Notes under the pieces: model-generated
Databases searched by the model: none
What the model was told of the DNA's origin: nothing
What the model saw: only the letters and a program-made list of their open reading frames with translations
Source of the DNA: an uncultured Alphaproteobacteria bacterium
GTDB lineage: Bacteria; Pseudomonadota; Alphaproteobacteria; RF32; CAG-239
Assembly (NCBI GenBank): GCA_910576955.1
Contig: CAJTJB010000002.1
Coordinates: 124,001-188,000, forward strand
Direction: 5' to 3'
DNA: 64,000 bases
Shown here: positions 55,516 through 64,000 of the stretch, one piece after another
Layout: the number at the start of each line of letters is the position of its first letter
Position numbering within the stretch: position 1 is the stretch's first letter
Program-made: the position numbers and the translations under genes

Positions 55516-56550
55516 TTAAAAAGCAGGATTGCCTTTGGTGTTAAAATAGCACATCAGCCCGTTGCGGCAGAGCTTTTTATATATCGGGCGGTTGAGCTTT
55601 AGTGTCTCAATCAGGGTTTTCGGACAGCAGTTCGGGCATATATTTGCCGTGGTTTCCTTGCCGTTTTTGATGGTTTTGACAACGGCGCTCGGCAGTTCGG
55701 ATTTGCCGATGCACGATGACAGATAGACAAAGCATTTATCATTATCTTTAAGGTAATCAATTGCCAGTTTGCGGGCAAAAAGGTTAAGTGTGAGGTCGGC
55801 TTTGCTCGGGTCTTTGGTCCATGGCGAGCCTCCGCCGACGGGGCAGGCGGTGGAATAAAAATCACAAGCAAGTTTTCTGCCGGTGATGCCGCAGTCTGCA
55901 ACCGAAGAATGGCAGGTGTAGGCGCCGGTACCGTTGATGATAAGCTTTTCGGGTGTTTGCCCGAGCGTTTCAATAATAAAGTCGCGTAGGTCTTCTTGTT
56001 TTAACATCGGAACGGCGGCGATGGCGGTTTTGATGTTGCCGTTATCGTCTATGGTAATCTGGGTTTTAATATCCAGTCCGAGGTTTCCCGACTTTAATGC
56101 TTTTGCATAAAGGGCTTGATTGAGTTTTTGCGCGAGGTACAGCTCTTGATTTATTAAGCCGTTTCCCTTTTCGGCATAGCCTACGAAGACGCCTTGGTCG
56201 CCCCAGCCGTTTGCCTCTACGCCTTGCCCGATTTCGGCAGACTGGGCGCTGATGAGATTGGTGATTTTCAGGCTGTTAATGTCAATCGCATTTTCCTGCC
56301 AGAGGTTATGATATTTCTCGTCATAGCCGATTTGGCGCAAGGCTTTTTTAACGACGGCGCGCAGGTGGTTGAGCTTTACATTGCCGCTTATCTCGCCGCC
56401 TAAAGTGATATGGTTGTTTTTGACCATAACTTCCACGGCGTAACGGACGGATGCGTCTTGTTTGATGCATTCGTCTAATAAAGCGCAGGAAATGTAATCG
56501 GCAATTTTATCGGGGTGTCCTAAAGACACATATTCAGCTGTTTTGTTCAT
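55516..56550 (-). CDS. metK: S-adenosylmethionine synthetase, divergent
   Basis: Makes S-adenosylmethionine from ATP and methionine. ATG at 56548-56550 (MNKTAEYVSLGHPDK) is chosen because GGAG precedes it; the longer frame would run through the riboswitch. 344 residues, shorter than the usual ~385. Conserved pieces: GHPDKIADYISCALLDE, QSAEIGQGV, GWGDQGVFVGYA, and GITGRKL. The phosphate loop normally GGGAFSGKDP is GGGSPWTKDPSK. The C-terminal third is reduced and cysteine-rich (ICPNCCPKT). A SAM-II riboswitch upstream supports the assignment. Confidence 0.88.
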   Translation of the reverse strand: MNKTAEYVSLGHPDKIADYISCALLDECIKQDASVRYAVEVMVKNNHITLGGEISGNVKLNHLRAVVKKALRQIGYDEKYHNLWQENAIDINSLKITNLISAQSAEIGQGVEANGWGDQGVFVGYAEKGNGLINQELYLAQKLNQALYAKALKSGNLGLDIKTQITIDDNGNIKTAIAAVPMLKQEDLRDFIIETLGQTPEKLIINGTGAYTCHSSVADCGITGRKLACDFYSTACPVGGGSPWTKDPSKADLTLNLFARKLAIDYLKDNDKCFVYLSSCIGKSELPSAVVKTIKNGKETTANICPNCCPKTLIETLKLNRPIYKKLCRNGLMCYFNTKGNPAF

Positions 56551-56557
56551 AAAAGTT

Positions 56558-56607
56558 CTCCGTTTTAGTCCTATCAGGTGTCGGACAAGTAAGGTTAAAT
56601 CCACACT
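56558..56607 (-). promoter_or_regulatory. SAM-II riboswitch
   Basis: Read on the minus strand: GTGT pairs with ACAC (stem P1), enclosing GGATTTAACC, which matches the conserved SAM-II TGATTTAACC; GTCC in the loop pairs with GGAC downstream to make the pseudoknot, and CTGATA and CTAAAA match the conserved joining strands. GGAG, the metK Shine-Dalgarno, directly follows, so ligand binding should block translation. The fit to the class is by eye. Confidence 0.85.
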
Positions 56608-56624
56608 AAAGCGATTATCGCTTT
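56608..56624 (-). other. Palindromic hairpin before the SAM-II riboswitch
   Basis: AAAGCGATTATCGCTTT is a near-perfect 17-nt palindrome at the 5' end of the expected transcript. It may protect the RNA end or be an operator. Confidence 0.5.
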
Positions 56625-56632
56625 ACAATGCC

Positions 56633-56661
56633 ATTAGACTCCCGCTTATGCTGATTGTCAA
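56633..56661 (-). promoter_or_regulatory. Sigma-70 promoter of metK
   Basis: On the minus strand TTGACA (56661-56656), 17-nt spacer, TCTAAT (56638-56633). Transcription would start just ahead of the hairpin and riboswitch. Confidence 0.75.
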
Positions 56662-57368
56662 TCGGTTTTTTGTGATTTTTTCAGTTTTTTGGCTTTTTCG
56701 GGGGTGACGATGCCGCACGAAACAGTATATTTTAAGGCATCTTCAACGCTCATATCCAGCTTAACAATATCCGTTTCCGGCACCATAATTAAAAAGCCCG
56801 AGGTCGGGTTCGGCGTGGTGGGGATGAAAACGCTGACCATCCGGCGCGGAGCTAAAATCTCTTGCAGCTCGTTGGTGGTTTCACCAGCGAGAAAACCGAT
56901 TATCCATAAGCCTTTGCGCGGGTATTCAAGCAAAACCGCCTCTTTGAACGACTGTGATTTTGGTGAGAAAATGGTTTCAAACAATTGCTTTAACAGCGAG
57001 TAAATGCTTGAAATCAGCGGCATTTTGGAAACGATGAAATCGCCTAAACGAACGAAAAATTTGCCGATAAAGCCGGTGGTGAACATCCCGATTAAGATGA
57101 GAATAGCCAGCAAAACAGCAACGCCAATCCCGGGGATGTAGGGCAAAACGCCTTGCGCCATTTGCGGCGGAATGAGGGCTCTGCTCCATTTATCCGTCCA
57201 GATAAACAAATTATATGCCATATAAAATGTAATGGCAACGGGGGCGGTTACGAGAATGCCCGTGAATAAATAGGTTTTCAGTTTGGAGACGACATAGCCG
57301 AAAAAACTCGGCTTTTTTTGCTGTTGCTCGACAACTTTACGCAGTTTCCTGATATGCTTCTTTTTCAT
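56658..57368 (-). CDS. DUF502 membrane protein
   Basis: 236 residues with two membrane helices near 33-55 and 78-105 (GILVTAPVAITFYMAYNLF; IGVAVLLAILILIGMFTTGF), then FFVRLGDFIVSKMPLISSIYSLLKQLFETI and VFIPTTPNPTSGFLIMVPE, all typical of DUF502 family proteins, which are of unknown function. Overlaps the end of recJ by 32 nt, so coupled to it. The metK promoter lies at its 3' end. Confidence 0.85.
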   Translation of the reverse strand: MKKKHIRKLRKVVEQQQKKPSFFGYVVSKLKTYLFTGILVTAPVAITFYMAYNLFIWTDKWSRALIPPQMAQGVLPYIPGIGVAVLLAILILIGMFTTGFIGKFFVRLGDFIVSKMPLISSIYSLLKQLFETIFSPKSQSFKEAVLLEYPRKGLWIIGFLAGETTNELQEILAPRRMVSVFIPTTPNPTSGFLIMVPETDIVKLDMSVEDALKYTVSCGIVTPEKAKKLKKSQKTD

Positions 57369-59133
57369 TTGACCTCTTAATGTCTGTTATCATAAATTGT
57401 AGGGTGGTGCTGTTATTCCAGCGGTTAAAACGCAGGTTGCCGACAACATCGTAACAATCCTGTCGGCTGCTTAATATCTCTTTGCCGATGTCGGTGTCGG
57501 CAATTTTGAAAGCAATGGCGGGCAGGCGCTCTTTGGTGAAAGCGGTCAGCTCGCATTTGACGTGTCCGGCGCCGATGATGCAGGCACGTTTGAAATAGAC
57601 GTTACGGATTAAAATTGTCGGTTCGGGATTGCCGGTGCCGAACGGCTTGAGCTTTTCCAGCTCGCTGCATAAATCAAAATCTGCGGCGGGCAGGGATATG
57701 CTTAAGTCAATATTTATCACCGGATGCGGGGTTGTGTTATGCAAACTTTGGGTGACATATTCGCCGACAAATTCTTTAAATGCGGGGATTTGCTCTTCGG
57801 TTGAGGAAAAACCGGCAGCCATGGTGTGTCCGCCGCCTTTGGTGATTACGCCTTTTTCTTTGGCGGCAATAATCAGCGCGCCTAAATCCACGCCGTCTAT
57901 GGAACGGGCAGAGCCTTTGACTTCGTCTTCTTCAATGCTCATCACAAAAGCGGGGAGGTTGTAGCGCTCTTTTAATTTGCCTGCCACAATGCCGATAACT
58001 CCCTGATGCCAGCCTTTGCTTGCGACAAAAGCTATCGGGTAGGCTTGCGGCGTGCCCTCAAGCTGCTCGATAGACTGCTCTAAAACAAAGCATTCAATAT
58101 CTTTGCGCTCTTGGTTATAGGTGTTCATTTCTTCGGCGAGGTGCTCGGCTTCGAGCGGATTTTGCGAGCATAGCAGGCGGCTGCCGATATAGGCTTTGCC
58201 GACACGTCCGCAGGCGTTTATGCGCGGTCCCAGAACGAAACCAAGGTGATAGGCGTCTGGTTTTTCGGTGATTTTGGCGGCGTCTATCAGCGTTTTCAGC
58301 CCGAGGTTTTGGCGGTTTGCCATCACTTTCAGCCCTTGGGTGACAAAGGCGCGGTTTAGCCCCAAGAGCGGAACGACATCGCAAACGCTGCCCAATGCTA
58401 CCAAGTCAAGCCATTGCATTAAGTTTGGCTCGGGCAGGGTTTCGGTATAAAAGCCTTTTTGCCGCAACAGCCTATTGACTGCAACCACGGTCATAAACAC
58501 TACGCCGACAGCAGCCATATAGCCTAAATCAGGGCGTTCATCGCTTTGGTCAAGGCGTTTGGGGTTAACAACGGCATAGACTTTCGGCAGGCGGGTTTCC
58601 GCTTCGTGGTGGTCTAAAACGATAATCTCAAAATTTGTGGCTGCCTCATCCAAAATCTCAAAGGCGGATGTGCCGCAGTCGACAGTGATGACTAAATCCG
58701 CCCCGAAATCGGTAAATTCCTGAAAGGCGAGTTTGCTCGGTCCGTAACCCTCTTCGCGCTCGGGAATGTGCACTGCCGTTTCTATGCCGCAATAGGTCAG
58801 AAACAGGCGCATAACCGAAGTTGAAGTTGCGCCGTCTACATCATAGTCGCCGATAATGGCGATTTTTTGATGGTTGATAATAGCGTTTGCAATACGCTCG
58901 GCGGCTTTGTCCATATCTTTTAAGATTGAGGGGTCAGGCATCAGCGCGGCAATTTTCGGGTTTAGGAATACGGAGATGTTTTCGGTATTTAAACCGCGCA
59001 AGAGTAAAAGCTTGGCAAGATGTACGGATATGCCTGTCTGTCGGCAGAGCATTTCTTGCTGCCGTTCGTCGGTTTGGGCGATGTTCCAGACATTGCCGCC
59101 GATGGAAAGTGTTTGGTTCGGGGTGTTATTCAT
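57337..59133 (-). CDS. recJ: Single-stranded-DNA exonuclease RecJ
   Basis: 5'-3' exonuclease in recombination and mismatch repair. ATG at 59131-59133 (MNNTPNQTL) is used with AAGGAATAG upstream; an upstream frame adds 17 residues. 598 residues with DHH-family motifs IGDYDVDGATS, TVDCGTS and VLDHHEAE, the GPRINACGRVG motif, the DHHA1 motif KGGGHTMAAGFS and a C-terminal OB-like domain. Length normal. Confidence 0.96.
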   Translation of the reverse strand: MNNTPNQTLSIGGNVWNIAQTDERQQEMLCRQTGISVHLAKLLLLRGLNTENISVFLNPKIAALMPDPSILKDMDKAAERIANAIINHQKIAIIGDYDVDGATSTSVMRLFLTYCGIETAVHIPEREEGYGPSKLAFQEFTDFGADLVITVDCGTSAFEILDEAATNFEIIVLDHHEAETRLPKVYAVVNPKRLDQSDERPDLGYMAAVGVVFMTVVAVNRLLRQKGFYTETLPEPNLMQWLDLVALGSVCDVVPLLGLNRAFVTQGLKVMANRQNLGLKTLIDAAKITEKPDAYHLGFVLGPRINACGRVGKAYIGSRLLCSQNPLEAEHLAEEMNTYNQERKDIECFVLEQSIEQLEGTPQAYPIAFVASKGWHQGVIGIVAGKLKERYNLPAFVMSIEEDEVKGSARSIDGVDLGALIIAAKEKGVITKGGGHTMAAGFSSTEEQIPAFKEFVGEYVTQSLHNTTPHPVINIDLSISLPAADFDLCSELEKLKPFGTGNPEPTILIRNVYFKRACIIGAGHVKCELTAFTKERLPAIAFKIADTDIGKEILSSRQDCYDVVGNLRFNRWNNSTTLQFMITDIKRSNEKEAYQETA

Positions 59134-59209
59134 CTCTATTCCTTTGTTTTTCCGTACTATAAAATATATAAAGGCGAATGACAAGAAAATTATCGGGCGG
59201 GGGATAATT

Positions 59210-60799
59210 TTAAAGGTTATTTATCCATGTTTGCGCTTGTTGTTTGCCCTCGGGCGTGAGGGTGAGGATGATGGTGTTGCGGTCAAGAAAGAGGGCGTTG
59301 GCGTGCGGCCATGGTTCTGCGTTGTAGAGGAGATAATTTACCAGCTCGGCTGTCAGGCGCAGCTTACTGGCGTCAACAAAGCTCCAAAATATATCAAAGT
59401 CGGCGGTGAAAAAGTCTTCCGGATAGTAAAATTTGTAGGCTTTGGAGGGCAGATGCCACGGAATGTAGGGGGCGGTTTGGGTGTATGAATCGGTTTTTTC
59501 GGGATTATCCGGCAGATAATAGCGGCTGCGGAAGTCTAACGTTCCCCCTTGAACGAAAGTGTATTTTTGTTTTGCGGCGAATGCAGGCGTATTTTCAATG
59601 CGGTTGATGACGCGTTCGGCGAGGTTGGTTTCTGCCTTAAACCCTAATTGCCAGACTTTGGCGGCATAGGCGGCGGTGTGGAGGTTATAAAATGTCAGCG
59701 CGAGCAAAAGCAGCGTTGTGAAATTTCGAATCGGGCGAGAGGCGGAGCGGAGCAAGACTGCTGCGGCGTAGATGTAGATATAGACCAAGCCGAAAAAGTC
59801 TATCCGCGGTTCGTGGAGCACATAAACCGTGTTTTGGGCGGCAATGGCGGTAAGGAGCGGCGCGCATAGCAGACCGGCAACCGCGCCGAAATACAAAGCG
59901 AGCGAAACGGCGTTTTTAGGAGCTTTTATAAATAACGCAACCAGCGCGGTGATGGTTATAATCAGCCAGGTGGATTTATAAAAAACGGATATATAGCTGG
60001 TGGTGAGGGTGAATTGTTTGAGCAGTGCCGCACTTATCAGGCTGATTTTGCCGGAAATATCGTTCAGGCTGATGCCGGCGGTGTTATATGTGCCATATTG
60101 CAAGCCTTGTTTTTTTAGGAAATGCTGCACCAGCAAAAACATTGCCAGCGCCAAACAGAGTGCGGCAGCAAAAAAGGCATATTTGCAGAGAATTTTTTTA
60201 GTCGGCAGGGCGTTTAAGCAGAGGTCGTTTAAAACCAGTGTGAAAAAGATAACACAAATAAGGTTTATAACCGGCGGGTAGCCCCCCAGAGCAAGGGCGA
60301 ACAGCAATGCGGCGGCGGGGATTGCCGTGCGCGCGGGTTTGCTCGCTAACAGCCAATAGCCCCCGATGACGCAAAGAGGCCAAGAGAGGCAGCTTAAAGT
60401 TATGAATGCAAAATACAGCCAAGAGAGCGTATAAGGTGAGGCGACAAGATTTATCCCGAGCAGGAAGAAAAAAGACTTTTTCGGCGGTATCTGCCATAAT
60501 TTTAGTATTATTACAGCGGCGGCGGTGAAGAAAAATAAGCCGGCAAGCAAAGTTATGACCGGCAAAATGTTACCGTCAAAGAGCAAGGTTTGCATAAAAA
60601 ACTGCGAGAACCGCCCCTCAAAAACGCCGCTCCAGAGGGGCGTGTTTGCCCTAACCCAGCCCCAATCGTGGTTTCCCCAGATAAAATTAAATAAAAACGG
60701 CGCGTATGTCAGGGCGGCTGCGGCAAACAAACATCCCCAAATGTTGAGGGCAAAACCGCTCCGGGGGTGCGGGGAATGTGTTGCAACAGGGGCTGACAT
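59210..60799 (-). CDS. GtrII-type glucosyltransferase, paralogue 1
   Basis: 529 residues with about 10-12 membrane helices and a periplasmic C-terminal domain (about 400-529). Matches the Glucos_trans_II/GtrII style: NFIWGNHDWGWVRAN, FEGRFSQFF, YTLSWLYFAFITLSCLSW, GGYPPVINL. GtrII enzymes move glucose from a lipid carrier onto a surface polymer. Paralogous to 61821-63386 and the partial gene at the right edge. 3 nt downstream of the GtrB-like gene. Confidence 0.82.
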   Translation of the reverse strand: MSAPVATHSPHPRSGFALNIWGCLFAAAALTYAPFLFNFIWGNHDWGWVRANTPLWSGVFEGRFSQFFMQTLLFDGNILPVITLLAGLFFFTAAAVIILKLWQIPPKKSFFFLLGINLVASPYTLSWLYFAFITLSCLSWPLCVIGGYWLLASKPARTAIPAAALLFALALGGYPPVINLICVIFFTLVLNDLCLNALPTKKILCKYAFFAAALCLALAMFLLVQHFLKKQGLQYGTYNTAGISLNDISGKISLISAALLKQFTLTTSYISVFYKSTWLIITITALVALFIKAPKNAVSLALYFGAVAGLLCAPLLTAIAAQNTVYVLHEPRIDFFGLVYIYIYAAAVLLRSASRPIRNFTTLLLLALTFYNLHTAAYAAKVWQLGFKAETNLAERVINRIENTPAFAAKQKYTFVQGGTLDFRSRYYLPDNPEKTDSYTQTAPYIPWHLPSKAYKFYYPEDFFTADFDIFWSFVDASKLRLTAELVNYLLYNAEPWPHANALFLDRNTIILTLTPEGKQQAQTWINNL

Positions 60800-60802
60800 G
60801 GG

Positions 60803-61747
60803 TTAATCCAGTTTTTTATCTATGATATATGTCGGGCGGTTTTTGACCTCAATAAAGATGCTGGCGATGTATTCGCCGATGATGCCCATAAACAAAATGG
60901 TGATGCCGCTGAAAAAGGTGATGACAGACATCAGCGATGCCCAGCCAACTATGGTTGAGTTGTTGAAATAGGCAAAAATGGTCCAAAACATCAAAAAAAA
61001 GCTCAAAATTGAAATCAAAATTCCCGATAAGGTTATGAAATGCAGCGGAACGGCTGAAAAGCTTGAGATTCCTTTGAGGGCAAACAAAACCATCTTTTTT
61101 AACGGATATTTAGTTGTGCCGGCTTCGCGCTTTTTGCGGTCATAATAGACGTTTGCCGATTGAAAGCCTATCAGCGGGACGATGGCGCGCAGGAATAAAT
61201 TTTTTTCTTTGAACTCGCCCATGGCGTTAACGGCGCGCCGGCTTAACAGGCGGAAATCCGCATGGTTGGAAACCAACTCCACGCCTAATATCTTCATTAT
61301 CTTATAAAACCACAGGGCGGTGTTGCGCTTAAAAAAACTGTCGGTATCGCGTTTGTTGCGGACTCCGTAGACAACCTCGTTGCCTTTGTAATATTCTTTG
61401 ACCATATTTTTGATGACTGCAGGGTCGTCTTGAAGGTCTGCATCTATGGTGATGTAAATATCGGCATCCGTATTATATAAGCCCGCGAGCAGCGCCTCCT
61501 GATGTCCGAAGTTGCGTGACAGGCAGATGCCTTTGATATGCGGTTGTTTTTTGTGGGCGTTTTCTATGATGTGCCAGGTCTTGTCTTTTGAGCCGTCATT
61601 AACAAAAACAATTTTGCTTGCAGGGGAGATAAGCTCTTCTTTGATTAAATCGTCATAAATCTTGTTCAAAGTTTTAATGCTGCTTGCGAGGACTTCTTCT
61701 TCGTTAAAGCAGGGAACGATAATTGCTAATTCGGCATATTTTTTCAT
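60803..61747 (-). CDS. gtrB: GtrB-type undecaprenyl-phosphate glycosyltransferase
   Basis: 314 residues. GT2 domain (about 1-220) with IIVPCFNEEEVLASS, VNDGSKDKT, TIDADLQDDP and KRNTALWFYKIM, followed by two membrane helices (about 235-300). GtrB makes undecaprenyl-phosphate-glucose for GtrII partners. Here it sits between two GtrII paralogues. No GtrA flippase is present in the visible window. Confidence 0.88.
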   Translation of the reverse strand: MKKYAELAIIVPCFNEEEVLASSIKTLNKIYDDLIKEELISPASKIVFVNDGSKDKTWHIIENAHKKQPHIKGICLSRNFGHQEALLAGLYNTDADIYITIDADLQDDPAVIKNMVKEYYKGNEVVYGVRNKRDTDSFFKRNTALWFYKIMKILGVELVSNHADFRLLSRRAVNAMGEFKEKNLFLRAIVPLIGFQSANVYYDRKKREAGTTKYPLKKMVLFALKGISSFSAVPLHFITLSGILISILSFFLMFWTIFAYFNNSTIVGWASLMSVITFFSGITILFMGIIGEYIASIFIEVKNRPTYIIDKKLD

Positions 61748-61820
61748 TGAATATCCCCATAAAAATCAGGTTGTTTTCAAGTGTTTTAGCACAGAAAGCG
61801 TAATTTTTCTATTAACATCT

Positions 61821-63386
61821 TCAGTTTTGGGGATAAAGTGTGCGGATTTTTTCGCGAAAATCGTTCAGCCCCGCCTGATTGTAGACGACGATGATAATGT
61901 CTTTATTGACATATACGGCTTCGGGGTGGGGAAACGGACGCGCCTTTTCCATAAAATAACGGTAAACTTCCGGGGTGATATCAGACGGCAAGAGCGGAGA
62001 GCTGTGGTCAATGTATTCAAACGGTGAATAAAACTCCAGCAGGTTTGCTCCCTGCCAGATTGCGAGATACGGCAAAGAAAGCAAAAAGACATCGTCTACC
62101 TGATATGTTCCTTTGTAATAGTTTGGGCGGAGGGCTATGTCACCCGCCTGATAAAAGCGGTATTTGCGGTGCGGGTTAAAATCCGGATGGTTTTCAATAC
62201 GTTCAACGACGCGGTTTAATATTTGAAATTCGGCGTCATAACCTTGTTGCCAGACTTTTTGGGCGCGGTAGTTGTTAATGATGTTTGCCGGTATGAGCAG
62301 GAGCATAAAGCCCAATGCCAAACTGTGGCTGATGTTTGCTTTATATTTAAGCAGCAGGGCAAGGAAAAAAGCATATAGAAACGCAAATCCGTAAAAATCT
62401 ATACGCGATACATATTCGGTGGGCGGAATTACCAAAAAGGTGGTGAGGGCGGTTGCCCAGATTGTTCCGGTGAGCAAAAGGGCGGTTAAAATACGCTTTT
62501 TCCAATTGCGGGCGGTTATAAATGCTCCGGCGATGGCGCAGAAGCCCATTGCCGCCAAGAGGATTTTATACCCTTGTTCCATAAACGGTACACTTACGAA
62601 AAACTGGCGAAAAGCAATGGCGAGCGCGGCGATAAATTTTGCCGGCAAGTTCTTTAGCGGTTCGGTTTCCAGATTATACACGTCATTAACCGGAACAAAA
62701 CGCAGCGTGAGCTTGAACAGCAGGGCGGCAATGAAAATATTTAATAGGGTATATCGGTAAATTTGCCAGAGTTGTTTAAGGGGCTTGTTTTCAAATAAAT
62801 AAGCGATGGTCAGCCGCGCTCCGAAACAGACGAAAAAGGCGTTGATGACAGGGGGGTAGCCGCCGAGGGTGGTATAAAAACATAAAACGGCGATGGTGCA
62901 GAGCGTTTTTCGGCGTTTGTTTGCGGCAGCCTGCTCGGAAAGGTACAGCCCGAGAACGGCAAGCAATACCCACAGCAGACAACTGATGGTGATGAATGCA
63001 AAATATATCCAAGACAGCGTGTAGGGCTGGGTTGCGAAAAAGGAAATAAACAAAACGTAATTTAAGCGGGATGCGGGAATTTGCCAATATTTGGCGAGAA
63101 GCCACAGCCCGAGCGTTAAAAATGCAAAGCCGATAAAATTATTTAATACAGGGAGTATCTGCCCCATTGCCAGCAGGCGGTAGGGAATAAACTGCGTAAA
63201 ACGCCCCTCAAACAGACCGCTTGAAAGCAGCAGCTCGTTTTTGACAAAGGCGACATCGTGATTGCCCCACATAAAATTTAAGCTGTGGAATAAAAAGGCA
63301 AAGTTTATAATACAAAAACTTATTGCCAAAGCGGTTATGTCGGTTTTATCCGGATACAGCGATAAGGAGTGCAAAAGTTTTTTCAT
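61821..63386 (-). CDS. GtrII-type glucosyltransferase, paralogue 2
   Basis: 521 residues from the ATG at 63384-63386, which overlaps the stop of the upstream gene (ATGA). Similar to paralogue 1 throughout (LNFMWGNHDVAFVKN, FEGRFTQFI, YTLSWIYFAFITISCLLW, GGYPPVINAF; C-terminal PFPHPEAVYVNKDIIIVV vs PWPHANALFLDRNTIILT). Multi-pass membrane protein; acceptor unknown. Confidence 0.82.
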   Translation of the reverse strand: MKKLLHSLSLYPDKTDITALAISFCIINFAFLFHSLNFMWGNHDVAFVKNELLLSSGLFEGRFTQFIPYRLLAMGQILPVLNNFIGFAFLTLGLWLLAKYWQIPASRLNYVLFISFFATQPYTLSWIYFAFITISCLLWVLLAVLGLYLSEQAAANKRRKTLCTIAVLCFYTTLGGYPPVINAFFVCFGARLTIAYLFENKPLKQLWQIYRYTLLNIFIAALLFKLTLRFVPVNDVYNLETEPLKNLPAKFIAALAIAFRQFFVSVPFMEQGYKILLAAMGFCAIAGAFITARNWKKRILTALLLTGTIWATALTTFLVIPPTEYVSRIDFYGFAFLYAFFLALLLKYKANISHSLALGFMLLLIPANIINNYRAQKVWQQGYDAEFQILNRVVERIENHPDFNPHRKYRFYQAGDIALRPNYYKGTYQVDDVFLLSLPYLAIWQGANLLEFYSPFEYIDHSSPLLPSDITPEVYRYFMEKARPFPHPEAVYVNKDIIIVVYNQAGLNDFREKIRTLYPQN

Positions 63387-64000
63387 CGGAGTTGCCTTTG
63401 TATAATATCTATTTGTTGGATTAAGGGCTGCTTTCCTTCTGCAGTTAGAGATAATATGCAATATTTATGGTTCAGATATATCGCATCTGCCGAGGGCCAT
63501 ATGGCGGCGGGGGAGTGCACATAATCAATCATTTCGCCTGTGATGTGTTCGGGAGAAATAGGGATTTGGTTGCCCGAGAAATTTTGCGGGGCGTAGAAAT
63601 TAAAATGTTCGCCGCCCGTCCAATACCGTCCGAACGGGGTGTGCAGCGTGTAATATCCGAATTTTTCATCAGCGGCGGGGGTGTGGTATTTGAGCCGGAA
63701 ATAAAATTCTCCGGTTTGGGTAATGTAGTATGTAGTATTCGGATTGTAGCGCGGATGACTTTGTATTCTGTCCGTCAGGCGTTGAATGAGCAGATTTTCG
63801 GCTTTGAACCCGAGGAGCATTGTTTTGCAAAAAGATAAGTTTAGGTTTATGTTAAACCACAAAAGTGCGGCAGATAAAACTAACAGGATATTGCGCAGTT
63901 TTTGAGAGCCTGACTTGACGAGGTAAAACAAGCTGAACATTAACAATACGGGGAGCGCATAAAAATCTCCGCGAACCATAAATGCCGTAGGGTCGCGCGT
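63383..64000 (-). CDS. GtrII-type glucosyltransferase, paralogue 3, N-terminus beyond right edge
   Basis: The last 205 residues are visible. The pattern RGDFYALPVLLMFSLFY resembles the EPRIDFFGLVYIYIYA segment of paralogue 1, and SAAIWPSADAIYLNHKYCILSLT matches the C-terminal motif of the other two. The frame stays open to the right edge. Its stop overlaps the start of paralogue 2. Confidence 0.78.
   Translation of the reverse strand, partial: TRDPTAFMVRGDFYALPVLLMFSLFYLVKSGSQKLRNILLVLSAALLWFNINLNLSFCKTMLLGFKAENLLIQRLTDRIQSHPRYNPNTTYYITQTGEFYFRLKYHTPAADEKFGYYTLHTPFGRYWTGGEHFNFYAPQNFSGNQIPISPEHITGEMIDYVHSPAAIWPSADAIYLNHKYCILSLTAEGKQPLIQQIDIIQRQLR

Overview
The window looks like a chromosomal segment of a host- or gut-associated alphaproteobacterium with moderate G+C. 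The case for Alphaproteobacteria is a CckA-type hybrid kinase next to an Hda-type DnaA homologue, a MipZ-like ATPase, and a SAM-II riboswitch (a mainly alphaproteobacterial class) before metK. The exact lineage is inference. There are no rRNA genes, CRISPR arrays, integrases or recognisable transposases.

Layout. 1-4.7 kb: Obg GTPase (cut by the left edge), rpmA and rplU, an exported thermonuclease, a lipoprotein, an adenylate kinase and a YbaK-type deacylase. 4.7-14.8 kb: a long minus-strand run read in the order dacA, mipZ-like, pgm, cckA, hda, truB, rpsO, pnp, combining envelope, cell-cycle and RNA functions, with overlapping stops and starts at cckA/hda/truB. 14.9-18.3 kb: tRNA-His, a class III Fic enzyme, two family 2 glycosyltransferases and a small secreted protein. 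18.5-27.95 kb: the S10-spc ribosomal protein operon from rpsJ to rplO, with 21 genes in canonical order. It stops after rplO: secY, rpsM, rpsK, rpoA and rplQ do not follow.

28-35.5 kb is an accessory stretch. A YwqK/MORN-repeat protein is bracketed by two nearly identical 39-bp terminator copies. Next comes a structured RNA resembling phage C4 antisense RNA, whose 3' part can pair with the ribosome binding site of the following outer membrane protein gene. Two lipoproteins, an unusual ABC ATPase coupled to an HD hydrolase, and a large unknown protein with its own promoter and terminator follow. 35.8-39.5 kb: two adjacent ABC exporter half-transporters. 39.5-42.7 kb: a CgeB-like glycosyltransferase and groES-groEL. 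42.7-49.3 kb: a composite autotransporter (ankyrin, membrane segment, cysteine-rich repeats, beta-helix, barrel), a membrane protein, an 18-repeat YwqK/MORN protein and an unknown helical protein. 49.3-59.2 kb: ugd, a Spy/CpxP-like protein, an ankyrin protein, dnaK, a flotillin, metK under a SAM-II riboswitch, a DUF502 protein and recJ. 59.2-64 kb: three GtrII-type glucosyltransferase paralogues (the last cut by the right edge) and one GtrB-type undecaprenyl-phosphate glycosyltransferase, a likely surface-glycan glucosylation module.

The most interesting signals are the C4-like RNA switch at 28.85-29.08 kb, the duplicated terminators around the MORN gene, three genes without Shine-Dalgarno sequences that share an AACTWAAT leader motif, the composite autotransporter, and the SAM-II riboswitch on a short divergent MetK. 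All domain and family names come from motif recognition by eye; no database search was run.
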